DNA from: Anoplolepis gracilipes
Lineage: Eukaryota; Arthropoda; Insecta; Hymenoptera; Formicidae
Reading direction: 5' to 3'
Assembly: GCF_047496725.1 (NCBI RefSeq)
Contig: NC_132971.1
Span: forward strand, 501,001 to 565,000
Length of the DNA stretch: 64,000 bases
The notes below the pieces were generated by a model. The model did no database searches and was not told the DNA's origin. It saw only the letters and a list, made by a program, of their open reading frames with translations. Positions 49,163 through 60,914 of this stretch are shown one piece after another; the first letter of the stretch is position 1, and every line of letters starts with the position of its first letter. The position numbers and the translations under genes are program-made.

Positions 49163-51319
49163 GCGTCTCACTTTGTGGAAATTAATTATTGAGAGTTCTG
49201 GCTTTATATTTAATATATATAGTTCTAGAATTCTTGATAGATTAAATAAATAATTCTCGTTATTAAAGAAAAAAATGGCTCGGAAAAAAACTGTAAAAGA
49301 AACTGAGATGCTGCGTTTTACTTTGTTCGCTGACAATTTTTTAAGCATTTCTTACCAGATTTTAGCTTGAAAATTTTATAATAGTTCTACAAAAAGTTCT
49401 ATGTATAAAAATTATTATACTAATTAAATAAATTAACAGATGCTGAACGTAGAAGTGAGGTGAGACGTTCGTGTCTCTGTTCATCTATAATAAATTAATT
49501 GTGCATATATACAGAATATATGTACAGAATATATATACAGAAGACTTCATTAATAACCTTTATAAATGAATTTATGTATGTACATATCAATTAAATATTA
49601 ATATATTTTGTATATAAATAGGTATATGGAAAATGTATGTGTTTCAGTATGTGCATAATTTCATGTATAATAACAATGACCCTTTTTGTATGTACATACC
49701 TATTATAAAGATGATAAATTATGTATTTATTCTATTGATTGTGAATGATTATGTATTTATTAATTTATAAATTAATAATTATTTTATACTGATGATGAAA
49801 ATTATGAACGATGATTTTTATGTGAATCTACTTATTTAAAAAAGTAGATTGAAAATTTAATGTTAAAAATTAAAAACTAAGAATGAAAAGTTTAGAGCCG
49901 AGAGTTAATTTTAAGGAGTAAAAATTAAAAAAAAAAAGTTTTAAAGATTAAATATTCATACATATACATAACTTGTAAATTTCTATTTAAAATTACACGT
50001 CAAAATAATATAGATGAAAACATTAAAGTGTGTAAACGAATAGCATAATATCGTGTGATTAGCCATAGATTTTGAAATTGAAAATCTTAGAGCATGCGTT
50101 CTGCGAACAATTGCTATGGAGGAAGATCCTCTTTCTCAGTATTGCCAAGACAACTTGATAAGTTTAACCTACGCGTACATTGTTTCAGCTGAATAGTGAA
50201 GCAAGAGAGGAATTTGTCTTCCTATCTGCTGTTATTCACACGAATGCTTCAAACAACATGTTTTACACTCACGGCGTAATAAAGATTGACAGTTCGTGAG
50301 TTTACCAGCTATTGTGTTTCTTAATGAACAAATCATACGGAAAAAATATACTTCACGTTTCCTAACAAAATTTGCACATAAATCATATCATCATAAATGT
50401 ATATTCTCTAACACATGTGATTCAGGAACTTTACATGTTTTTCCTTGAAAATAAGAAAATTTTCTTGTTGAAAAGACTTTCCTGATCTTTTAAATTTTAA
50501 TTCTTAATTTTCTGATAATAAGATTTAGTTGCTTTTATTTCTCTAAAAAAATTTATAAATGTACATGTAAAATTTAGAAAAATGGCGTTAAAATTTATTT
50601 TAACAACGCCTTGCCGGTATAAAATATACAATATTTCGAGCACGATTTAATTATCTGTTATGAAGATACATATATAGCTCACGTAGCTAACTTTTCTTCT
50701 TAGCAATCACAAGAATACGATACCAGCTCGCGTTTAAGTTAACTTAGCGCGCTTCGTGCATTGCTCGCATATCGCGTTTAATTACAGTCGCGATGTTTGC
50801 AGGAAACTGCCGCTATGGTAACGACTGATTGTCTATTTTTCTGTGTGTCGTTTTGGGACATGGGAGAATGCACCACGTTTAAATTCGGTTTGATCAAGCA
50901 ACGTGAAATTCTCATGAATCCATCATGGATATTTATACGCTCTTTCTCATTTAACACAAAGCAGTTATTTGATTTCAAAGCAGATAATAATCTCACATTT
51001 GTTTTATCAAGATTGTGATTAAAATTTATAAAGTTCAAAGTATAGTGATGCTATTAAAAAAATTGGGTTAAATTATTGTTATCATTACACTGTATAATAT
51101 TGTATATTGTTAGATACTTTTTTAATTAAAGTTAAAAATATTTTTGTTAATATTGTCATTGTAAATTTTAAACTGTTTGTATTTCTTGCTCTAGAGATTT
51201 TGCCTTACATTTCATGTACAAGCAAATAATTTGTAAGATAATTTTATTTGTTGTATGTTTATAATCTTAATGGATGTTAATGAATATTAGAAACGAATTG
51301 TACCAACATTAAATTAAAT

Positions 51320-51350
51320 TTTTTTGTCTTTATTTATGTTACAGGTAAGT
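51320..51350 (+). promoter_or_regulatory. Recursive-splicing (ratchet) site in a long intron
   Basis: A long pyrimidine-rich tract (51320-51340) leads to TTACAG at 51339-51344, followed immediately by GTAAGT at 51345-51350. This juxtaposed acceptor and donor, AG|GTAAGT, is the consensus of insect ratchet points, where a long intron is removed stepwise through a zero-length exon. It lies about 14 kb into the presumed intron that starts at 37307, the setting in which such sites are found. Confidence 0.65.
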
Positions 51351-51418
51351 CTTATATTATTTACAAAGAGATAACTAAAGCGAATAGCCAATTAGCTTGG
51401 ATTGTGGGTGTCTATGTG
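51345..51418 (+). other. Possible RS-exon (poison exon) after the ratchet site
   Basis: Between the acceptor at 51344 and a second strong donor (TATGTG|GTAAGT at 51419) lie 74 nt. If included after the phase-0 exon at 37306, the frame meets a TAA at the tenth codon, so inclusion would truncate the product. One other frame stays open and reads KSYIIYKEITKANSQLA and onwards, so an ordinary coding exon of a different phase is the alternative. Confidence 0.45.
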
Positions 51419-53147
51419 GTAAGTCAAAAAGTCACATTTTTAGCCTAATATATGTTATTTTTGTCGGCGCAATTTTTTCTATTTGATATTACTTGATAAA
51501 GAAACAATGCATTTTATGTATGTGTTTCGTGTTTTTTAAAATTGATAAAACATATTCAAAAAAAGAAAAAAAATTTAATTATATTATATTATATATAATT
51601 TTTAAATCTATATTTTTGAAAGGTTATTTTTTTCTTTTTACGATAACTTGCTAAAATTATGTAAATGTTATTGACAACAAAATAAAAATTTAAAAAATCG
51701 ATTTACTAATAGTCGTTTTAAGCAATTTGAAATTTTAGAGATATGATTATTAATGTATTAGATTTTTTACACCTACATAATTTTTTTAAAGTATATGAAT
51801 TAAGCGAGTAACGAAAATTGACAGGAGTAAGATAATTTAATCTTCGATCGTGACGATAACATGAAATAAAACAATACAGTGTATTGGAACACGGTTGTTG
51901 CGTCATTTGATTTCGCAAATCATAAGGGAACACGTTATTGAATTATTTTATGACAAGCATGACCGTATCATTTTAGGTTGTGTTAGGGTCACGTCGTTTA
52001 ACATAATAAAGGTCAATTGCCCCGTGGACAAGCACGATACCCGTTACTGCATAATTTACGAATTATGATTCCGTCTATTCTCTCTCGGGCCACGTGCTCT
52101 CTCTGCTTTTGCATATATTTTTCGTTAAATGTTGTAGCCTAAAAGTTAATTCTCTTGCGCGTTGTTTTCATCGTAATAAATCTGCGGAGCTCAGCTAATT
52201 AATACGCTGAAACTCGCGTGTTTGATATGTCATTTTTGCATAATCTGCGCAATTTCTATGTCATTCTTCATAGCGGAAGATATATGTTCCTTGAAAGATT
52301 GTTATTATAAAATAAAAACTAAATGTAGACAAGAGATAATAAAATATTCAATAATTAGATATAAAAAATAAAGAATAAAAATATATACAATATATAACAA
52401 TATATACAACGACGGATAATATTTCGGAAAACAAATGTGTCTAAAGAATAAAAGAGGAAAGAAATTTTATGCAAGTTTTTAATTCAAGTCTATTTACAAT
52501 ATGTTGAACTTTTGCTCAATATAATATTGAATTTATTTATATATTTAAAAAGTTATTCTTACAAATAGTTTTATATCTCGGAAATGTGCTTATTATGTTA
52601 ATTCGATACTAAGCTTTAAAGACAAATTGCATGTTTAGAAGCCAGTGGTGAATAGTGATCTGACAATATGACATTAGAATTGCTTACACTATGTTTATTA
52701 CGGGAAACCATAACCTCATAATGTTTGTGGAATCGCATGCGTAATAGCATCAATAGGAAACGAGGGGCGATCTCGAGCATGACGTTAAACTGTACTACAT
52801 AAACAAGACCGTCCTTCTAAAACTTTACATTGCGCGTAATTCTATGTAATCTGTCTAATATGTCATCATGATACTCGCAAAGTACTGATTAATCCGATGA
52901 CTTCATACATACATGTGTGTGCATACATATTTGGAAATAAATCTTCAAAAAGTTTAATGTTATATTAATTAAAATAACGTACAATTAATGACGTGTAAAA
53001 AAATTAATATATTCAGTTTTATGTAGAAAAACGTAAAGTAATTTTCAATGAAATACAATAATTTAGTTACTATTTAAACTTTATTATTCTTATTTTTTTT
53101 TAACTTTTTATTTTTCTTAACCTTTATTATTCTATTAATTATATGGT

Positions 53148-53148
<1 letters not shown>

Positions 53149-53196
<48 letters not shown>
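53149..53196. repeat. (CA)n microsatellite with TA interruption
   Basis: CA units broken by a short TATA near 53160, followed by a TATATG run. Confidence 0.94.
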
Positions 53197-53199
<3 letters not shown>

Positions 53200-55912
53200 G
53201 TGTATATATATATGCAATTATTAATTTTTCTGATTAAACAAATCCTTAAACAAGCTCTTTATACCTGCGCTTGTTAGTATTTAATAATTCGATACAATTA
53301 TAATGCATAAGAATCAAATCTCGTTTGATTCTCAATTTATATTTGCGATTCAATATCCTGCACAATTATCAAAATTATCAGCTACCGAGAATGTCAATCG
53401 TCTTTCGTCTCCCCGTTGTATCATCACTTCGTATACATAAGTTGTCGCGTACTTAATTAAAACTCGCGGATCTAAATATAGCGATCAAGTGGCACAACAT
53501 TCCGATCGTGAACATTGGTCGACTGAACATACGCACAGCATTTATGCGTATCCACGGATCAATACAAAACATCTTTTGTCAATTCAAATGATAATTTTCG
53601 AAAGTGTATGAAAAATCAGGTCTATCAAATCTTAATTTATGCATTTCGAGTAAAAAAATAAGATCGTAAAATTGTAAAAAGTTTTTGAATTAAATATAAA
53701 CAAATAAAATAAAGTTATATTGACGAAAAACAATTATATTTGAGACATTATAAGCACATATTATATAAAATAAAAGAAAATCTTTTTTACATTTTTTTTG
53801 TTTATGTTTCTACTATAAATTCCAACAAAATAATTGATGTGTATTTTTCAAACTTTGAAAGAGATTATTATAATTTCCGAAAAAGATCATCATCCGCGAA
53901 TTATACTTGTGTATATAACTGAAAAGCGTATTAAATTTTCACATATCTACATGTATAAAATATCAAATGACATGACCCGCAGCGAAATACAGCTTGACAA
54001 CGATATCGCGCTAACACGTAGTCTCTTTGCGCGATTGTTTGGCCTTCATTGGAGCGCGTATATCACGTGCCGCGAATTTAACACGATCGTTTCGGACGCA
54101 TTCTGACACGTAACGAGCAACGCGCGACTACGATCTGACAGTGAATGCATACAGGGTGGACCGAAATGCGAGAGCCTATCGGTACGCATGACACAATCGT
54201 TGGAGAATGTCAGTGTCAGAGGATCAGATGTCCTTGCAAGAGTCTCGTTTATACATATTAAAGTTAATATTTAGTCAATTTGTAAAACTTAAATTTTGTC
54301 ATCTTGAAAAAATAAAATTAATTTAATGATAATTAAATAAAATAATAAGACATTATTTTTCTAATTGTAAGTTGCAAGCAAAAAAAAAATATCAACTAAT
54401 ATGACATGTGATAATTTAAAGTATGCATTTTAAAAATAAAATTGCATCAATAAGTTAAAAATTAATAAACAATTTTTTATTATTATTTGTATGATATGTA
54501 TAATAAAATTAATTATGACACAATGCCTCATTATAACGATGTATATTTTATTAGACAGATTATAATTTAACTAATTATAATGCGTAGAACATAAAAATTC
54601 TTTAGCTTTTAAAAAGAAAAGGGGAAGAGGGGATCGATAGCAATTGCTCCCACGCGGAAGGATTTTTTCAACATCAAAGCATCGCCAAATCGAATCTATT
54701 TATGCGAAATCGAAACGAAACATCCATGAAATTGCGTTTTCTTTTTTTTCTTTGTTGTTACAATTTACTCTTTATATTTATTTTATATTTATTACATCTG
54801 AACAGCGATTTTTAGCGAATCATAAATAACGCAAAGTCATATTCTCTTAAAACGATTTAGAATTCACAGGTATTAAGTAGGAGACTGAAAAAAGAACCGT
54901 CAGTTAAAAATAAAAAACGTGACGACGTGACAAGTTAAACGGCAGGTACATACCCACGTAGATGCAATCATGAACATATTATACTTAATTTAACTTAAGT
55001 GCATTGGCAATCCGCTGCGCCGGCATTAAGAAATATAAATTTTTTTCTCATTGATGATTCAATTCTTAAGAATTCAAGTTGAACTACTTAATAAGCTCGT
55101 TGCATTAGCAACGAATACATTATTATACACATTATATTGCAGTCGTACTGTTAAGAATGAGAGACAGTGACTTAAACATATTGTCGGGGAGGGAAAAGGG
55201 GAAGGGGGGGCATAATCGGGAATAAGAAAACTGGAAATTGTTGTGCGCTTGGCGATTTGCCATTTAGGATAGAATCTGTCCTCGAAAGTCAGTAGCTCGA
55301 AAAGCCGCAATGAAAATTCGTAATCGCATTGCGGAGAAAAGAAGACTTTATCTTTTGACAGTTCTAATCTCGGTACTGTGGTTCAAGGATAGACTTATAA
55401 AATGACGCCACGCAAATTTATAATGCCAATTGTAGTTTGTTTATCGTAATTGATATCACGTGCATATTTTTTTAAAGCGCATTAGAATTTTGTGCTTTTT
55501 AATCGTTTTTAATTTCTTAATTTGTCTTTATTTTAATTTCTAAATTTATTATTTAATATGTCTTCTGGAGGATAAATTTAAGTATCGTATGCTAATTTAT
55601 TGTTACATCATATTTTTGTATACGCATTTATAACACTGAAAAATTGCTTTAAATAGAAAAAAATGATTTTTAAATTCGTAAAATAACACTAAATAAATTA
55701 ATAGTATTGTTTTTTTATAAAAAAAAAAAAAAAATAAATGATTTAGAAACTAAAATAATCAAGAGAAATTGTGTGTATATGTAGTGCGTATTTTATTTGA
55801 GATCTAGCGTGCGCATTAAAGTCGTCATGCATCGAATATACGATTTAAATAAAGGTCAGTCTGGACGCGTGGAGTTGTAAATTATTTGTGGGTCGGACCA
55901 AGGAGCCGACGA

Positions 55913-55944
55913 AATGATGTCACTTCCGTGAGAATGACATCATT
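55913..55944. repeat. Inverted pair of TGATGTCA motifs
   Basis: AATGATGTCA (55913-55922) and TGACATCATT (55935-55944) are exact reverse complements with 12 bases between them. Each contains an ATF/CREB-like half-site. It may be a dimeric binding site or small hairpin. Confidence 0.6.
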
Positions 55945-57819
55945 ATGTCTCGACTCAATGTCAATGTTTATCTTTGCACTGGTGATGGCTGCCGACCACC
56001 AGAGAGTTCGTCCTTTCTCGGGTTTGTAGCTGTCATAAGTCGCAAGATTATGATAATCAGAAACTTCCGGTACACTTGTGTATTCCCTCGTGAAACTAAA
56101 GATGGAATAAATAAATTAATTTTGAAAGGGAATAGAACAGAAGAAGAAAATTTAGAAGATTCTGTAAGATTCAATTACTTTGTTTATTACAATATATCTC
56201 ATAACCACCATATTTGTATAGTAAAAGTAATATAGAAAATTAAATAAAGGCGCAAGAAATCTTCCAAATATTTTCACATCGTTTCTCTAATTAAGATCTA
56301 TTTTGATTTAATGTATTTTAATGCTAGCTATATTTAATTTGGTCTTATATTGATTATTGAGAAATGTCCTATTTTCCTTATCGGTTTAATAACTTTTTAT
56401 TATGGACATTACTGGCAGCTATCAATTTCCATACCGCGTATACATGTAACTGTGGCTCAAACGAATATTATGCACGATTGAGGTCGTCATCGGATTTCGA
56501 TATTACGGAGAAATTATGATCTAGTTTCCAAGTTTGAGTATTCGAGAATATAATACTATTATTACGACAGCTTTGATAAAAGGTTATAGGTAACACGGTG
56601 TAACTCTTTTTACCATTCATAAGACACATGAAATAATAGATTATAAAAATGGAAGGATATACAAATATATTTTTATCTCTTTTTTTCGATTTACAAATAC
56701 TATTCGTGATTTTATGTTAAATGTCGAATTAAAATGTTTAGTATAAATGATAGTTTTATATAAATGGTAATACAATTAAATTGTTCTGTTGCTAAAAATT
56801 ATCTTCACAAAGAAATAATCTTTTTATATATCTCTTTTTATACAGCTCAATATTTCATATGTAGAAATAAATACTTGCTAATGTTAGTGAATCGCTACAT
56901 GTTTTGACGTGCAGAACGCTGTAATGCCGGCTTTGGATAATAGTCTGTTTCACACAAGATTCCCGTCAGTACTTTGCGATGTCGCCGTGATATTAAAGCC
57001 GCACTTGTGACATTTATAGGTGCGTAAAATAAAAAATTGATTAATATATTTTTAGGAATTATCATATAAATTAGAAGATTTTAATCAGGCTAATCTCCAT
57101 GATTTTCAAGTAAATTGATTTAAAGAAATAGTAAAACAAGATTGGCGACCATCTATGTTGTACATGAGTCATTAATTTAAAGGAAAAGATATAAAATTTT
57201 AATAAACGATCTTTTTCATTTAAAAGCAATAAATAATGAATAAAGATAAACCTAAATTCTCGAATACGCGTCAAGATATTCCATTTTGATCATTTTCGAG
57301 ACTATATGTTCCTAATAGATACATTCATTATATTTCTCGGACAGTGGCCAAGTTTTTCGCTATATAAGCGGCATAACGGCACTGCTAATAAAAAGCAGTT
57401 GCCGGTTAAACGGTGGTTTAAGAGAGAAATATATTTTGCTCGACCGGAATTGCAACCGTTATAAGAGCTTTTTATAAGATATTAATTTAATATCCTCCCT
57501 TTCTCTTTTGGCAGACAATAAAATACCTTAATTATAAATATAAATATAATATAAATAAAAATAATAAAAAAACATATATATTGAAATTAATTTTGTCGAT
57601 TATTCTATATCATCAGTAATATTGTAATATTATCACATACACGAAGTCTATTTTTGATATTTTAAATAAATAATTTGGATAAACATCTCTGTCAAAATCT
57701 TTTCAAAATCCTTTTATTAAAATCAAAATGTTATTAAAATTAAAAATATCTATCAAACATAAAATTGCTAGATATTAAAAAACGTAAAGATATAAAAAAA
57801 ATTAGAAAATATAAAAGTT

Positions 57820-57836
57820 ACACACACACACACACA

Positions 57837-57868
<32 letters not shown>
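57820..57868. repeat. Compound (CA)10(CT)15 microsatellite
   Basis: CA units pass directly into CT units without interruption. Confidence 0.96.
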
Positions 57869-57870
<2 letters not shown>

Positions 57871-59630
57871 AATTACGCAGTGTTATATTATTAAATATAT
57901 GGTAAAAATTATATTTTTTTGCTACGGCTTCGAAAAGATTTTATCGAACTTTAGTTTCCTTTCGATAAAACCGTGATTCTGGACTTTAGGCGAGCAAAGA
58001 CTATCGATGTCCGATTGGAACGAGAACGGGACGCAAGTGAGTCACCGCTATATTATGAGAGCCGGGGCCACGTAACAATTGTGATATGCACCGCTAAATG
58101 CTTAACGGGTCGCCCGTGATAAATCCAATTAGAGTATTTCTTCATTGCACGGCGCGCCTAGAATAAATCGCGTATCCGGATCGGATACGATTTGTCAGAT
58201 ATGATTCAAGACTGCTCGCATGCTGGATAACGCGATGATAGTGCTTTATGCGTCCTGTTGCACATGACGATACAAAGAGAAACGAAAACGATTCACAATC
58301 GGTCCCAGTTTCGCAGGTATATTCCCGGAACGATTGACTTGTAAATCGAGGTAAACACGACGCGCAAGATCATCCGCCGATACCGTCATGCTTAAGTTAC
58401 TCTTCGTATATTGAAACATTATTCTTTTTTGCGTGACATGTTTCAGAGAGAAGACGGCCTTCCTGTTGATATTTTTCTGTGTTACACGTAGGTGTTACGC
58501 GATAAATGTAGATAAATGCAAGTATGCCAAATGCAAGTAATAAATAAATATGAATATTGTGAACATCACATTGAGCGATAACATGTATTATAAAGAACGA
58601 TGGCTTTTAAGAAAAATTAAACCTAGTAAAATGTAATTTCAATGCTCAATTTGCAATATACTATTGTAATTTTAAATTCAATTATTCTGTTATGAATTAC
58701 GTAAAAGTCACAAAATATTTCAGAATTTTATTAAATTCTTTTTTTATCATAATTTTATTTATCAACTGTGAAATAAATGTTTTTTTTACAAAAAAAGATG
58801 TAATTAATGTAATTAACACATTTGATCGTAAAACTAACTTCAAATTTACTGAAGTAATTTAAAAATATTCGCACAATCTACATATATTCTCTTAAATTTA
58901 ATAATAAATATTAATTAATATGTGATCCTGAAAAAAAGATTTTAATTTAAAATAAATTCATTCTTTTAGAGAACATTTTATATGAAATATAAAATAATCA
59001 ATTATCTGTCCGAGAGAGAACCGTAGAGTAATAAAAGGTCTATAAAAGGTATCGCATATGATCATTATATTTTTTGCTGACGGATAAAGAAATTATCGGT
59101 TACGACTAGGAAATCGACACGTAACCATTAACTCACATGTAACTCTTGCAATTATTAACAGGATTTTGTCAGTGTGAATAATGCTTTAAAACCGTTGCAG
59201 CACATATGATAGTGCCCTTGAATCTTGAGAAATATGTGGGCAACGTCTGTCTTACATTACGGACGACTATGTACGTCTACATCTACTTGCTTGGATCGAG
59301 CTCTCTTTTTAATGCGCTTTCTCGAAGGAAATACGCTTAAAGAGCGCCAAGTATACGATGTGCGTATCTCTATATCGGATAGTTGTTTACTGCTCTTCTC
59401 CAAGTGGCGAATCATATGGAAACAATTTCGGAAAAATTATTCGACATAAACACTTCTTTAATAAATAAAGGCTTAACTCTATGAAAGGGTCTCGATAAAT
59501 AGTTTTTCACTCAATATGATTAAAAGATGCATAGTATTTTATAATCATAGAAAGTAAATATAAGTTTGGTAAATAAAAATAATTCGTAAAAAAAAAAAAA
59601 CAAGGATATGATACATCTGTGAAAACATAT

Positions 59631-59954
59631 TTATCTCTCTCGACAGCAAAAAATAAATAATAAAAATATATAATTGACTTTTTGTGGCGGTTCCAACCGT
59701 TGGGAACCGACGGATCGGCAAAGCCACTTCTCAGGATGGATAGTCAAAGTGCTAATCAATCTGATTCGAGGTGCACCTTGGTCTTGCCATTTCGGGCGAA
59801 AAGGTCGATACGAGTAAGGGGCCCCGTTCACCGTATCATAGCTCGGCGTGTAAAAACGCGGGGGCGTTGTGACGAGGACCTTGTCGCGGCCCACACGCAG
59901 GAAAGTATACGAAGATTTTACGAAAAGCGATTTTAACCAAAGAAAGACCTTCAC
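59631..59954 (-). other. GC-rich island with a 107-residue minus-strand open frame
   Basis: About 270 GC-balanced bases in an AT-rich desert carry an open frame on minus with non-repetitive, protein-like composition (PPRFYTPSYDTVNGAPYSY and PFRPKWQDQGAPRIRLI). A plus-strand frame of 84 residues overlaps it. I recognise no family. The last part of the minus frame runs into AT-rich sequence and is not plausible coding. It could be a decayed transposon or retrogene fragment, an isolated exon, or a GC-rich regulatory block. Confidence 0.3.
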
Positions 59955-60345
59955 CAGCCATTGAAATTGTCGACTAGAGAACGCGAAACCATTGGCTTCT
60001 CGAATTATTTACTTAAAGTAAAACAATTTTTTTTCACACTTACATGCTATGTAAAAATACATATTTACTTTATTTTAATTTTTAACAGAAAGTGTAAAAT
60101 CTAATATAATATTTTTTATGATTTTAATGTTTGATAGAAATTAATATCTTTTTAAATTTTAATTTTGCAAACTGTTGTAAAATTTGAAATAAAATTCTAA
60201 CAATAATTTGATTATGCATATATAGCATATAATTACCATTTCAATCTTTAATATAAAAAATAGTGTCTAAGCTGCAATAATCTTGCTTGAGCGAGTAAAA
60301 CGGTCCTTTTCTTGTTCTCTTTCTATCTTTCTTTGATACTAACAG

Positions 60346-60427
60346 CATTTTTATTATGTCTCCTCGCCGCGGAACGAAGCGACTTAGCCACTTCTTATCT
60401 GACACACGTCTTACGCCACCTGAACAG
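60346..60427 (+). CDS. Possible isolated exon with start codon (unidentified)
   Basis: A pyrimidine-rich tract and GATACTAACAG acceptor (ending 60345) and a donor CAG|GTAACT (60428) bound 82 nt. ATG at 60356 opens 24 codons ending in phase 0: MSPRRGTKRLSHFLSDTRLT followed by PPEQ. Joined directly to the phase-0 exon at 37306 it would hit a stop, so it would have to be an alternative start exon. No family is recognised. Confidence 0.25.
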
Positions 60428-60811
60428 GTAACTGTGATACGCTTAGATTAAATTTATTTTCACATTGCATTCTTTTTACAAAGTTTCTTTGCGTGACACA
60501 TTTTCTTTTATTTTCCATTTACTTTCTAGAGTTTAATTTGCACACTAACTTTCTGTGCCCGGATATAGTTTTTCACAGATAGTTTTCAACAGATAAAAAC
60601 GTTTTTACGAGTATCTGGTAGTAATATAGATAATATCAGTGGTAATATATTTTTAAAATTATATTTTTTAAATATTTTTATAATGTTTTTAGTCAAACGC
60701 GGATGTTAACGCGTTGAAAATAATTTTTTCTGCGAAATTGATAAGTGCACATGGCACATATTTTTCTTGGTATATTTACCGAGATTTTTATTCTCATTTT
60801 TGAGAATTTAA

Positions 60812-60914
60812 TAAACCCCTTCTTACCCTCTTAAAGAGACGTAAGCGAGAAAAATATCGGGACAAAGTTCCCGATTCTCAGCGACTTTGCCCCGATATTT
60901 TTAGGAGGGGTTTA
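60812..60914. repeat. Interrupted inverted repeat (hairpin element)
   Basis: AAAAATATCGGGACAAAGT (about 60850-60868) pairs with ACTTTGCCCCGATATTTTT (about 60884-60902), and TAAACCCCTTCT (60812-60823) pairs with AGGAGGGGTTTA (60903-60914). The left arm carries an extra 26-base segment. Similar TTTTCTGCGAAAT blocks lie on both sides (near 60728 and 60924), so this may be the remnant of a small repeat element. Confidence 0.6.

Larger units (their letters stand above)
37307..51344. other. Long non-coding region, probable first segment of a giant intron
   Basis: Fourteen kilobases of AT-rich DNA without a recognisable exon. Contents: (AT)n at 39368-39380, 42681-42708, 43051-43079 and 47488-47509; (TG)14 at 49129-49156; GC-balanced blocks at about 39640-39960, 41200-41510, 43180-43340, 44030-44150 and 48560-48780. 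The last block has a repeated GCACCCTTCG at 48638 and 48663. Such blocks are candidate enhancers. Reading frames of 60-86 residues have no recognisable motifs. Confidence 0.45.

Noticed and set aside
54150..54200. ACAGGGTGGACCG resembling the terminal motif of mariner-type elements
   Set aside because: No second terminal repeat or transposase remnant was found nearby.
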